DNA of 64,000 nt from Paramecium octaurelia. Lineage: Eukaryota > Ciliophora > Oligohymenophorea > Peniculida > Parameciidae. Each line of letters begins with the position of its first letter. The stretch's first letter is position 1. Position numbers and translations under genes: made by a program. Location: contig CAJJDP010000056.1 in the NCBI GenBank assembly GCA_905182995.1, forward strand, positions 20,919 through 84,918, read 5' to 3'. A model generated the notes under the pieces. The model saw nothing but the letters and a program-made list of their open reading frames with translations. It was not told the origin of the DNA and did no database searches. Positions 48,996 to 60,624 of the stretch are shown here, one piece after another.

Positions 48996-50530
48996 GTATT
49001 TATACTAAAAAATATATAGATTATAATTATCAATTCCATATATTAATAAACACATTCAGTTATTATTATCTCACTCTAAATGATCTTTTATTATAACAAT
49101 TATATCTTTAGAATTGAATTACATATTCAAATTTCGATATTTTTAAGAACTTTTTGTAAATTTGAAGAGAAAATAACAAGATTGCATTAATCTTTCAAAT
49201 GGATTTATTGGTTATTAATTGTATATTTTATATCCAATTATTCATTTATCATTATTGCTATTAATTCTATTCTTCTATTTAATATCTGATTTATCCTTTT
49301 TATAGCATTTAAATAACTTCTTTAGAAATTTCATATTTATTTATTTAGAATGGATTTGTAATATAATTTTGACTGAGCAATATCTTTGATTCCGTGTAAT
49401 TTGAATTCAAGAGGGTTGGAATTTCAATAATATGCTGTTATGCATAAATGCACAACTTGAAACATGATGTTATAGGCTAATAATACTTGCAAATGGCAAA
49501 TGTTTTAATCATTATGAAAATAGTGTTTAATTCTTTTCCATTCTAATCAATAACTTTTAAATTATACTTAAGACTAATGGATACAATTATTGTTAGAGGA
49601 GAGAATAGAAATTAAATCTATTTAAGTAATAAGCTATTTACTGGCAATTATTATAGAAATCATAAAAATAAATAGAATAAAGTTCTGATAATACTAATAA
49701 ATTAGTACTATATAACAAGTCATTATTTATCTTTTCTTTATCTTAAAAATTTTAATCTCTATCAATTATAATTGCTTATTATTAATGAATTAGGTCTAAA
49801 CCAAACAGATGGTATTCATTTCCCAAATCTAGATCAATCAGAATTCTTCAAATTAAAATGACTTAAATTAAGTAAACTAGTCCTTTCTTCATAGATGTTT
49901 TATAACTTTTCAATATATCAAAAAGTAATCTAAATTTAAAGTCAAATAAATTAATATACAGACTTCTTTGAGAAATCAGAAATCAAAAATAACCAAATCC
50001 CATTTATTCAATTGATTTCTCCTTCTGGTTCTTGCTTAAATTTCAAGATTTAGTTAATTCATATATATTTTTAAAGTTTTATAATTTTTAAATTTGAACT
50101 AGAATTAAACAATTATAAATCAGCTAAATGCTTATGAAGACAATTTAACTAAGAATACAAGTGTCAACTAATTTTAGGAATAGCACAATTTCGGATCCTT
50201 GTGAAAACATCGTGTTCTTGATTTCTAAATATCGTATCATAAATGAGATACAGATAGTTTATAGGTTTCCTTTCAAGTAGCATTGACAGAGGAGAAATAG
50301 AATTAAACTGAAAATTTCTTAATTTAGAATAACAAATTTTTACTTAATTTCGCAAATATATATATTATTTTGTATTGATTATAGCATTCATAGGATTAAT
50401 ATTTTAATTTTCTGTTAAGTAATGGGTCTGAAAGTAGAGAAGGAATAAATGTATAGCAAAACTGGAGGGTTTGGATTGATGATTATCGATCCAAGTATAG
50501 GAGTTCTGACGGGATCGTTGATCACAACTA
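48996..50530. other. 1.5-kb intergenic region
   Basis: The longest gene-free stretch of the right half. A+T-rich. No gene, RNA or repeat recognised. Near its end, 50,423-50,530 opens with MGLKVEKEQMYSKTGGFG in a frame different from kinase C and might be a first exon of that gene, but no clean intron joins them. Confidence 0.4.
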
Positions 50531-53057
50531 ATGTATAAGTCCATTTATAATATGTGTATAAATATTATATTAAATATGATATTGGCTATTTTATACAGTA
50601 GCATTTGGATGTGCAATACAATTTACGAAATGATGCTGGGAATTGAGTACAATATTTATATTATAGAGACAGCTATTGTATTAGGGTATCTAGTTGGGGA
50701 TTGTTGTGAGTTTCCTCATGTTGCAATATCTATAGAAATCGAGGCAATCTATCAGCTACATGATCCCAATCCTTCTTTTATGCCTGAACATTTTAAGTAA
50801 CCATTAAATTTACAATAGATATCAACGAAGACATGAATAGCGAAAAACTGTATTTATTTCTGCTGCCCCCCTTAATATATGACCATTTAAATAAGGATGA
50901 AAAAAAGAAACTTTATTTTATCATTTTCAAATTTCTGCATCTCATCACTATGTGCGTTTGGAAGGCGTTAGGCGATCTGAATAGAGGTTAACCAATAATA
51001 ATAACATTTATATTATTATTGTTCACATACTATCTCTAAAAGTAATATGATCAACAACTGAAACGAAATGAAGGAGGTCTCGAAGACACCATAAATATAA
51101 AGACCATCACAGACACTGATCGAATCTGGGAGTCATAAAATTATTTGATAAGTATAATCAAATTGGATGGTAAATTAAATTTGATGATGAGCAATAACAG
51201 AGCGTAAGACCTATTGAAAAACATCAATTTACAGGAACTCTTGAATAGCCCTTTACTATCAGTGGATAAGCAGACCAGATTATTAATGCAAGAGCAATTC
51301 AGTTGTAAATTTCCATCGATTCAGGATTTAAAAGAGGTTCAACAACATTATTCCCTGAATGAATTGCTGGAGCAACTGCAGTAACTACAAAAGTACCCTT
51401 ATGAATTCGAAGTCTTCAGCATTCGAGGTTATAACGATCTCCACTTGAAGGTGTTTTACCTTGAGCCTAAGTCTTTTACAATAGTGCTGCAAAATATGGA
51501 AGATTACAATCTCCAAATTAAGAAGGTGTTTACACAAACTACGATGCAACAATTGTTTAAGAGTTTTAGCCATGAGTACAACACCTCTTTAAACTATATC
51601 TTGGCATTAGCATAGGTAGCTGAGTGTCATGAAGAGGTGCCACAAAATATCAAAGAGTAATTCTTTAAGCCCATATTGGTGAATGGAAAAGTGATGCACA
51701 GTATGGTGTTGGATATGATGGATTACAATAGTATCTTAGGAAAGACATTCAGTTTGCAAGTGGCCGTCTTCAATATCTAGGAGTTGATACTCGATGTCAT
51801 TTCACTTTTTAAGGATCAAATATCAAAAAAGAATCTAGAAATCAAAATTGACTTTAGATCTAAAATAACATAGATTCTGTCTGATCGAAATAGGATCAAG
51901 CAGATATTGATCAATTTGGTATCCAATGCCCAAAAGTTTACACTCCAAGGATCCATATCCCTAAAAGTCGAAACCTGTTTATCTCAAAAGAATTAACAAT
52001 ATGTAGTATTCCATGTTTAAGATACTGGCATTGGTATGACAAAGGCTGAACAAGATCGATTGACCTTCTTATTGTAATAAGGAGTGCCTTCGATACAAAA
52101 GATATCCAAGAACACAGCTGGATTTGGATTGGGATTGTTTATCAGCAATAAGATAGCGGAAGCCTTATCGTAACAGAGATTTGAAAAAGGAGGGGGACTC
52201 AGATTTGAAACGCAAACTGGAAAAGGATTTCATTGTTGGTTTTCAGTGTACCCTCAAACCGTTAGTCCAGGTGTTAAGCCCAACAATCCAAAAAGTCCAT
52301 TGATTATGCTGAATAAGAAGATTATTATAGACACAAGATAAACTGAAGTCAATGCTGGGATTGAGACATTGAAAAGAGGACTTATGAGGACCAAGTTCTC
52401 TCATTTATTGGGTAATACTGGGTAGACAAATGATGGTAATCAGATCAGATAGCGAAGACCACATAGTTAGATACGGTTTGTGTAAGAACTAATTGATGCT
52501 GTGTCAACAGATACGATCAATAATGAATGTTCCATTGAGGACTATTAAACAAGGGTTAAATACATTAAGTCTCAACAAATTTAGCAATAATAACAATCGT
52601 TTTTGTTGAGAAGCAATTAATCATTCATTGAATGTCGATGTCCCAATATCCTCATTGTAGATGACGAGTAGATTAATATATTAGCATTGTCGATCTTGTT
52701 AGAACAGCTTGGTTTGACTTCTGACTAGGTGTTTAATGGGAAGGAGTGTGTCGATTTGATATACTCGAAATAAAGGAAAAGTATTGATGAACATATATTT
52801 TGTTAGCTTATTGTGGGAAATGCAGCGATAGACAGTACTAATTGATATTTATGGACATCAATATGCCTATTCTCGATGGGTGGGAAGCATCAAGGCAAAT
52901 TAAAAAACGGTTTTCAATTCCCATTATAGCTTGTACTGCTTTTACTGACAACGAAACCAAGGAATAATGCTATCAAAATGGGATAGATTACTATTTATCT
53001 AAGCCAGTAAAAAAGGAATCACTCATCCAAGTATTGCAATATTACCGTATACTTTGA
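50531..53057 (+). CDS. Hybrid histidine kinase C, about 818 aa
   Basis: Hydrophobic N-terminus ([57 protein letters not shown]), a linker, H-box [19 protein letters not shown] with His near 333, N-box [14 protein letters not shown]1 VQDTGIGM, G2 GFGLGLFIS, a 150-residue Asn/Gln/Ser linker, and a receiver ([11 protein letters not shown], phospho-Asp in [18 protein letters not shown]). Intron 52,781-52,806 (26 nt) is required and restores KCSDRQYQLIFMD. Near 50,797 the frame changes; a GT...AG segment of 44 nt (50,797-50,840) would fix it but is long for this genome, so a one-base error is an alternative. An upstream exon (from 50,423) is possible. TGA at 53,055-53,057. Confidence 0.85.
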
Positions 53058-53242
53058 CTTAAAAATCTTTTTATTTATTTATATATATATAATATTATTA
53101 TAGGGAATTGGTTTCAATTCAAAGTTTCGTTTAGGAAGTCTATGAAAAATGACGTAACTTTAATTTTAGAATTATATTAACAAATATTATCGTGTCATTT
53201 TAGTCTAAGTATTAATTTAGAAATCAAAAATAACAATATTTT
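53058..53242. other. Short intergenic region
   Basis: 185 bp, with a TATATA run near 53,080. Presumed promoter of the next gene. Confidence 0.35.
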
Positions 53243-54938
53243 ATGTTCAATAACTGTGGGGAATTCTTAAGAAGAATCGATTAATTTGGAGCCAGTTATA
53301 AACCTAGTTATGCCTACGGAGAAGTTCAATACAGAACATCTTTGGGAGGGTTGCTTTCAATTATCTTATATGGATTGAGTTTGGCATATTTGATATACGA
53401 GATTGTGTTGTGGAGATACGGGAGAATACTTCCGAAGGTTACAGCTTTGAACACTGAAATAGAAACCTACGAATTATCGTTTGATAAAGTACCTCTCGCA
53501 TCTTTTTGTTTGAGAAGACACAAGGATATCAAAGATTAAATTGACCCTTTTGATCCGAACCATATCGTTTTGCTGCCGATGCTATATGAATTAATCAACG
53601 ACGAGCTCCAAGATCCATTGCCTTTGTTTTCGACCAAGAAATCAGAAAAACACGGAACTACAATGATAGAACTCAAAGATGTAAAATTGACCAACAACCA
53701 ACATGAATCATTGGAACATCCAGATAGGGAGTACATGCTTATTTTACAGCAATGCGTTTAAAGTATACTCCCTCAAGGATTGTACTGTGCAGATGTAGAT
53801 ACGATTAAGAGATTCTTCAATCAAAAGTAGAACCAATTGTCTGTGCAGACCTATGTCAATTAATTTAACACCTCAACAAAATAACTGGATGTGGTTGAGC
53901 AATACTATTATGCCTCAATCGACAATAAGACCACTTATTTCAGTCAAATAACTATCTGTACATCAAACGTATCTGTCGACACTGGATTCTTATTAGAAAG
54001 TCTGGAAATTATGGATTTCCCTAGTTCAGCCTAGCAATATGTTCAGTAGATGGATTTAGATTATTTTACTCACACTTTTCATTAGGATGTCTATGTCGTA
54101 TTCGAGTTCGAGGTGGGAACATTGCAATCGACTGTGGTAATCGAATATCCCAAAATCTCTGAAGTAATGGCAAACATCGGATCTATCATCTCATTCTTCT
54201 TATTCTTCTCTCAATTCGCCTACGTGATAAATGAGAAGAATCTTGAATCAAAGGTAGTGAGGAATTTGATTGAGATGTACTATCCTCAATTCAAGCAAAT
54301 TACTTTCGAAAAGAATCTCTTCGGCAAAATCACCAATATTAAATACCAAAATCAACGAGTAGCTATGTCATTTTTAAAGACTTATGAGAAGTTGTTGAGA
54401 ATTGCATCTGCTAAATTGTGTATAACCAATACACTCTATGAAATCTCTAGATTATAGTTCATAATAAGTTCAATCAGTGATAAGGATGTCATCAGAAACT
54501 GCCACGAAATCGGGATCAGATTAAAATATATAGAAATGGAACCAAACTCCATAAAGATAGAGAATAATCAGAATAACTCAAATAATCAAATACTAAGATA
54601 AGATAACAATGATAATAATTCAGTTGACGATTAGAATCAGAACATACTTAAAATTGTACTTCTTTTAACCCCTATTAATCTAGATACCCTAGCACTTAAT
54701 GGATGTGCCATAGTCTATAGTGCAGTTCTCAAAGTTGAATCCATCTCAAAGTCTATTTTTGGGAAGGAACCTCCAACCGCAAGAATCGATAGATGCTGAA
54801 TTGAAGTTGACTGACGAAGATTTTTACATCCTCATGTAAGAATAGTAGAAGGTTAAGGATTTCAACATTGTTGAATTATGCGACAGTGTGACACCTCAAG
54901 CGAAATCCTAAAACATTAATCGGGATTAATCCAATTGA
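53243..54938 (+). CDS. Two-membrane-segment ciliate family protein, copy 2, 555 aa
   Basis: First of a head-to-tail pair; no named family recognised. N-terminus MFNNCGEFLRRIDQFGASYK; first membrane segment LLSIILYGLSLAYLIYEIVL at about 36-56; a long region with CLRRHKDIKDQIDPFDP and LPQGLYCADVDTIKRFF; TFHQDVYVVFEFEVGTLQS; then EYPKISEVMANIGSI leading into the second membrane segment IISFFLFFSQFAYVI; LIEMYYPQFKQI; an Asn-rich tail; and the C-terminal box ELKLTDEDFYILM. A 28-nt intron at 54,656-54,683 is needed to reach that box; without it the frame ends at a TGA at 54,797. With it the ending aligns with copy 3 (SQSLF, then LTDEDFYILM). True stop TGA at 54,936-54,938. Charge pattern suggests both ends are cytosolic. 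Confidence 0.87.
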
Positions 54939-55176
54939 TTATGTGAATTTATATTCTTCTTTTATCATTCAAAATACATTGTTATAATATAAACTTAAAT
55001 TTAATTAATTAGAATACAATGTAAGGGAAATTTAACTAATGTTGATAATCTTATTGTATTTTTAAAAAATGACATCATTTTTGTATTCATATTATTTTAA
55101 TTAAATAAAATTATGTCATTAACATCGATTCAACCCAAAAATTAAATTTCCCTTTCTATATTTAGTTTAAAGAAAC
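54939..55176. other. Short intergenic region between tandem paralogues
   Basis: 238 bp, A+T-rich, no element recognised. Confidence 0.35.
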
Positions 55177-56859
55177 ATGATTAATAATATCTCAGAATTC
55201 TTAAGAAGAGTCGATTAATTCGGAGCAAGTTACAAACCGAGCTACGGTTATGGGGAAGTGCAATTCAAGACCTCTCTCGGAGGACTGCTCTCAATTTTAT
55301 TATACGGTGTCAGTTTGGCATATTTGCTTTATGAATTGATTTTGTGGAGATCAGGATAACTCTTGCCAAAAGTGACATCCATAGCAACTGAAATAGAAAC
55401 TTATGCCTTAAACTTTGATCAAGTAGTTATTGCTGAATTCTGTCTGAGAAGACATAAGAGTATTCTTGATTAAATAGATCCTTTCGAACCCGAAAACATG
55501 GTATTGCTTCCAATGCTATATAAAGTTGTGGAGGATGAACTCTAAACCCCGACGCCTCTCCTATCTAAAAAACTGTCCCCTAAACATAATATGATTCTGA
55601 TTGAAATCTAGAACATAGAACTTGTTAATAATGAGCATGAAGAACTTGATCAAAAAAACATTGAATATACAATTATGTTTGAAGAATGCGATCAAACTGT
55701 TCTACCAGAAGGCTGGAGTTGTGCTACTGAGGAGAGGGTTAAAGAGTTCTTCAGTTAAAAATAAAACTAGCTCTACATTAAGACATTTGTCAATTAATAT
55801 AATACCTCCACTAAATTGTTGGATTTAATTGAGTAGGATTACTACGCTTCTTTCGACAATAAAACTACTTATTTTACGTAAATGTCGTTAGAGACATCTA
55901 ATGTTTCAGTTGATACGGGATTCTTATTCGAAAGTATCCAACGACATGAATTTCCAAGTCACATAATGTCATATACCCAATAAATGGACTTAGACTACTT
56001 TACCCACACTTTTGGTAAGGATGTGTTCATTGTATTCGAACTCGAGCTTGGAACACTACAACAAACAACATTCATCGAGTATCCAAAAGTGTCAGAAGTC
56101 TTGGCGAACATTGGATCTATAATCTCCTTCTTTCTATTCTTTTCGCAAGTGGCTTATCTGATAAATGAAAAGTCACTTGAAGATAAAATAATTAGATCCG
56201 TTATAGAAATGTATTATCCTCAATTTAAGAATATTAAGTTCATATAAAATTGGTACACGAAAGTAGTTGGGGTGAAATATTAGGATAAGTCGGTTCCATT
56301 CAAGAAGTTCATGCAAAAGTATAAAGACTTATAAGACATCGCCAGATAGAAACTGTGTCTGACTAATTTTCTATATGAAATCTCCAGATTGTAGTTTATT
56401 ATACGTTCGAATTATGACTCTGAAATTTTGAGCCAAAGTCACAACATAGGGATCAAACTAAACATACTGGAATCATCCCCTGATCCTGAGGAGAAATCAG
56501 AAATCCAATAAATTAATAAAGTTCACGATTTTCACATAGAAAACGTAGATGACTAATCCCTTGAAGAAATAAGAGTACATCCTAATAACAATGTAAATTC
56601 AATTAAAATTCTTTAGAACCCCCAAGTCACTTTGGATGTCAATGCACAAAGTGTTCTGAATATTGAATAGCTTTAAAAACCTTAAAGTTTATTCATCAGC
56701 AAATCAAATCTGTAATTTTCAAACACTTAAAATAATGAACAATTAAAATTAAACGACGAAGACTTTTACATCTTAATGTAAAATCAATAAGAAATAAAAT
56801 TTGAAAACTCAAAATAGTAATCCACTATTTATCTGAATAAAATATAAGATGGAAAATGA
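55177..56859 (+). CDS. Two-membrane-segment ciliate family protein, copy 3, 560 aa
   Basis: Intronless close relative of copy 2: MINNISEFLRRVDQFGASYK, first membrane segment LLSILLYGVSLAYLLYELIL, ILDQIDPFEPENMVLLPMLY, DYFTHTFGKDVFIVFELELG, EYPKVSEVLANIGSI then FFLFFSQVAYLINEK, VIEMYYPQFKNI, and the box KLNDEDFYILMQ near the C-terminus. Identity to copy 2 is highest at the two membrane segments and the DEDF box, and lowest in the cytosolic tail, as expected of recent tandem duplicates still under constraint. Stop TGA at 56,857-56,859. It is convergent with the RING-like gene, 62 bp away. Function unknown; receptor, channel subunit or membrane scaffold are all possible. Confidence 0.88.
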
Positions 56860-56921
56860 TTAATATTTTTGTATATAATATTATTACATCAAAAGACTCA
56901 TTCGTTAATTAATTTGGCCAC

Positions 56922-58834
56922 TCAATATTTGTATCCAGCCCCATAAACACCAACCACCTTACTTTAAGGAGCCTAACTTCTGAAGATCTAAGCATCCGTA
57001 GTGCTATTTCGTTATTAGGATTTTATTTGACTTTAACCAAGATTGGCTCGAGAATTCAATCTAGTCTAATCATCTGCATACACATTACTAAATTAGATCG
57101 TTGAAGAGTTATAAATACCAGACTAATCCATCAATTCCAATTTTTAGACGCATGTTTATAAGAATAATTTTGCTAAATATGATTTAAATAATTACGTTTT
57201 ATTCTGGTAATTGTAGAATTTCTATTTTTTTATTCACACTGCGGACATTGTAGAAATTTAATGGAACAACAAACCCCAATTTTATGTTTTGTACAATCAA
57301 TCTCCTATCTTAAGTTGTATTCTGAAAAACTAGTAAAACACATTGTGCATTCACCCTATTCAAATTATTTAAAATCTTTTTAAATTTTGTATTCCTGAGT
57401 AGACTGGGAGACTTGATCATTTCCACTTAAAGAATTTACCGATTTTTCATTTTGATCTACTTATTATTACTATTTGTAATTAATAAATCTTGAAGGATAT
57501 TGGGTTACCTTCTCAGGGATGATTTATTTTTCTTGTTGTTATTTAAGAGCTTAAAGTTCTTTCAGTTCTCTTTCCTCCTCTTCTTTCTAAAATTGTTCTT
57601 CATATTTCATCCTCTCCTCTAACTAACTTAATTACTATTGTTCATAAAATTCATCAAAATCATCCCCATAAATATTGTTACAAGATGGACATGTGAAATT
57701 CTAAGTATTTGGCCGTTTCTGTATCTGCATTTCAACATGTAAATGTATGCACGAAAAACAAGTTAAATGTTTACACCTTTTGTCTTTATATAATCTAGAT
57801 ATTTGAGTTTCATTATTGCATTTAGTGCATTTTGCTAATTATGACTTCTAAGTTTGAACCACCTTCTATATTCTAGATATATCGTCTCCTAGTTACAATC
57901 TCTATTAAAATAGAAAATCGTCTATTATTATCTCACAACTTTCAACCACACACTTTTATCCTTTACTAGTGATTCGTTATTTAAAGCAATCTATGCAAAA
58001 TCTATGGGAGCATTACTTATTAACATAGAGTTATTTTGTTGAGGGTTGAAAGCAAAAATCGCATTACTATTCTAATTATTCTATTGGTTTATTCTATTAA
58101 ATGGGTTTTTAACTCTTATCCAATACTTCGGTAGAATGTCCATAACCCTTTGAATTATCATTGGTAAATTATTAAGATCTCTATAAGTTAAGCTATTAAT
58201 CCTATTGTTATCTTAGTGCTTCAAGCTTTAATTCTACATTTAAATATGATTCAGCATCCTTAATGAGTATTTTTTCCTTGCAACTATTATTGCATTAAAC
58301 AACTTAATTATTCGAATTGGCGTTTACCTTTTTTATTTTTTCAAAAAGACACTTTCGGCAATTTATATGGAGACAATTAGAATTAATAAAATAATTGTCA
58401 ACTTTTTTATAACACATGTTACATTGTTAACCTGCTTGTGATATATATTAAATCAAAGGGCTTGTTTATTTAATTAAATAATAGCCATCTGTTTAAGAAA
58501 ATAGAAATATTCTTTACTTGCTAGTCTAGCCCATGGGATATTGTCCAAGTAGATTTACTTAAATTGAAAATAACTTTGCGATGCTCTCAATCGTTATTTT
58601 TTAATTAGAAGCAGAGAATCTTAATTCTTAGAGTTCACAAAACTCTTCTAAAAGTTATTATCCCTTATTATTATAGATGTCAATATTTTTGAGAAAAATG
58701 AAAAATTCTTTTACACTTATATTTCCAATTCTTAGATTATAAATTTATTAAGCTATTTTTTGATTGTCTTCTTTTTTATAGTTTCTCCTGGGTTTAGCCA
58801 ATGTTTCCATCGACTGAGATTTGTTTTATGCCAT
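56922..58834 (-). CDS. Protein with four RING-like zinc modules, 629 aa
   Basis: Four C3HC4-like modules, each starting CxxC and holding a C-x-H-x2-C-x2-C-like core: QCNMCYKKVDNYFINSNCLH (about 137-190, closing with CNNSC); QCDFCFQPSTK then CSHRFCIDCF (about 250-300); KCTKCNNETQ then CKHLTCFSCIHLHVEM (about 330-390, closing with CPSC); and ECTMCFTSFSE then CTKHKIGVCC (about 490-540, closing with CPQC). Module 3 runs into a charged coiled coil (LEERMKYEEQFQKEEEER). The N-terminal 130 residues are helical. RING domains usually recruit ubiquitin-conjugating enzymes; paired RING/IBR modules act as E3 ligases. One 23-nt intron (57,173-57,195) restores the last 75 codons; TGA at 56,922. An in-frame ATG at 58,894 is an alternative, less likely start. 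Confidence 0.85.
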
Positions 58835-58896
58835 AAAATAATCTAACAATGCTATGAAAAATGTGGATATTAGGTTTTTTCCTAGGAATTGCATTT

Positions 58897-59301
58897 ATGA
58901 AAAAGGTGGTAGTTCTTAAAATTATCGTTTAACAAAGGGTGGAAGAAACCCTACTTCATATATTGCAAGCTTCATTTAATATTATAATTAACATTATATA
59001 ATATAATTAATTTTATTGTGATATTTCATCATATTTGAGCAGAATTAAGAAAAAGCCTCCGGATTCGATCATTCGTGTATTAGAACTAAGATCCATTGAT
59101 GAACATGTGAAAATAAGAAATTTATTGGAGAAATTCTAGTTTATGGAAATAATTGTTTAAATTCAGAAAAAAAGAATTAAGGAATGCATTTAAAGGATGT
59201 TGATTGATTTAGTGATTAAGTTTAGTTGTCATCTATTTGTTTTATAAAATAATATATAGAAATTTCTGAATTCTGAATTGATAGGAGTAGGTGATTCATG
59301 A
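58897..59301 (+). CDS. Possible small hypothetical protein, 134 aa
   Basis: Open frame from ATG at 58,897 (MKKVVVLKIIVQQRVEETL) to TGA at 59,299-59,301 in the gap between two divergent genes. The middle (DSIIRVLELRSIDEHVKIR) is hydrophilic and helical and more protein-like than the Asn/Ile-rich part before it. No family recognised and no conserved motif; an open frame this long may be chance with a single stop codon. It ends 63 bp before the dehydrogenase start, so the sequence could instead be promoter or leader for that gene. Confidence 0.25.
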
Positions 59302-59364
59302 GTGGATTGAGAATATTTATGAAGACAAGTGTATTTGATCAGGAAAGATAAATAAATATAATTT

Positions 59365-60516
59365 ATGGCAACTAAGGAACACAGTCTTTATAAATTAGTA
59401 AGCAAAGATTAGGCTGAAGCATTTGCATGGTCTTTTGAGGGTCCAAATACAGAGGCTGTCCTCTATCCATTCTAATTCCCTCCCATCAGACCAGATGAAG
59501 TCAGAATTCAATAGACATATTTTGGTTTATGCTATACAGATTGTAAATTGTATAAATGATAATTTAGGTCATCTTGTTAATTAAGATTGGTTCCCAATTA
59601 GTTATCCAAGTGTTCCTGGACATGAAATCTTAGGTCACGTAGTACAAAGAGGAGATCAAGTCACTCAATTCTAAATTGGTGACTTAGTCGGAGCAGGATT
59701 TATCAGAGATAGTTGTGGAAAATGCAAATAATGTATTTTAGGAAATGATCAATTGTGTGGATAAGTCGGAAATGAGCATTTGATTCCAATCCCCAAATTT
59801 GGTGGATTTGCTACTCATGTCTAATTGCCAGCAAAATGGGCATTCCCAATTCCCAACACAATTCCTCAACATCTTGCTCCTCCTCTTTTATGTGCAGGTA
59901 TTACAGTCTATGCCCCACTCAAGAGACACTTTGGAGCCAACAAGAAAGTTGGTATCCTCGGTATCGGTGGTCTTGGACATTTAGCAATCAAATTCTCTGC
60001 TACTTTGGGCATGCAAACAACAGCCATTTCTACATCAGCAGACAAAGAAGATGAGGCAAGATCCTATGGTGCCACTGATTTCATTTGCACCAAGAATCAA
60101 GAATAGATGGCTAAGGCAAATGGAACATTTGACATGATTTTGAGTTGTGCTAGTGCTAATACAGTTGATGAATTCATTGCTTACACTAACCTAATCAAGA
60201 GTGGAGGTGATTTTGTCATGGTTGGTATCCCAGCACTCACAAAGGTTGAACTCTAATTACCATTTTTCGCCTTGGTTGTAAGATAAATTTCCTTTGTTGG
60301 ATCCCTCGTTGGATCAAGACAAGTATATTTGAATATTAAGACCCTTAGGAAAACTATGAAATGCTTGAGTTTGCCAATAAGCACAAGATCTACCCTACTT
60401 GTGAGTAATTCGAGTTTGAGAACTTCAGAGGTGCCTATGATAAATTGTTGAATGGAAGACCCAAATACAGATGCGTTGTCAAAGTTGGTAATGCTCCAGA
60501 AACACTCAAGTAATGA
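59365..60516 (+). CDS. Zinc-dependent alcohol dehydrogenase, CAD-like, 366 aa
   Basis: Medium-chain NADP(H)-dependent alcohol/aldehyde dehydrogenase of the cinnamyl-alcohol-dehydrogenase class, reducing aldehydes or oxidising primary alcohols in the cytosol. Catalytic zinc: Cys in CYTDCH (about 58), GHEILGHV (about 80) and Cys in LLCAGITVYAPL. Structural zinc: CGKCKQCILGNDQLC (four Cys). Rossmann loop GILGIGGLGHLAIKF. Length is standard for the family. Introns: 59,543-59,567 (25 nt, splits the first catalytic Cys codon) and 60,323-60,348 (26 nt, after VGSRQ). TGA at 60,514-60,516, preceded by a TAA Gln codon. Its G+C is somewhat higher than its neighbours', perhaps reflecting strong expression. 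Substrate cannot be told. Confidence 0.95.
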
Positions 60517-60624
60517 GAGTATTATATATAAAGAATCAATTTAAATTGTTATATTTCTCTTTTTTAAGCAGATATTATTTATATAAGATATTTATAATAT
60601 AAAGCTTACAAATATAGTAAATTA
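60517..60624. other. Convergent intergenic gap
   Basis: 108 bp between two stop codons; A+T-rich, nothing recognised. Confidence 0.35.

Noticed and set aside
54797-54799. End of family copy 2 at the first TGA
   Set aside because: A 28-nt intron just upstream (54,656-54,683) gives an ending that aligns with copy 3, including the DEDF box, so the TGA at 54,936 is preferred.
58834-58894. Longer N-terminus of the RING-like protein from ATG 58,894
   Set aside because: The extra 20 residues are hydrophobic and would leave almost no space to the next plus-strand frame; the ATG at 58,834 begins a hydrophilic N-terminus typical of its body.
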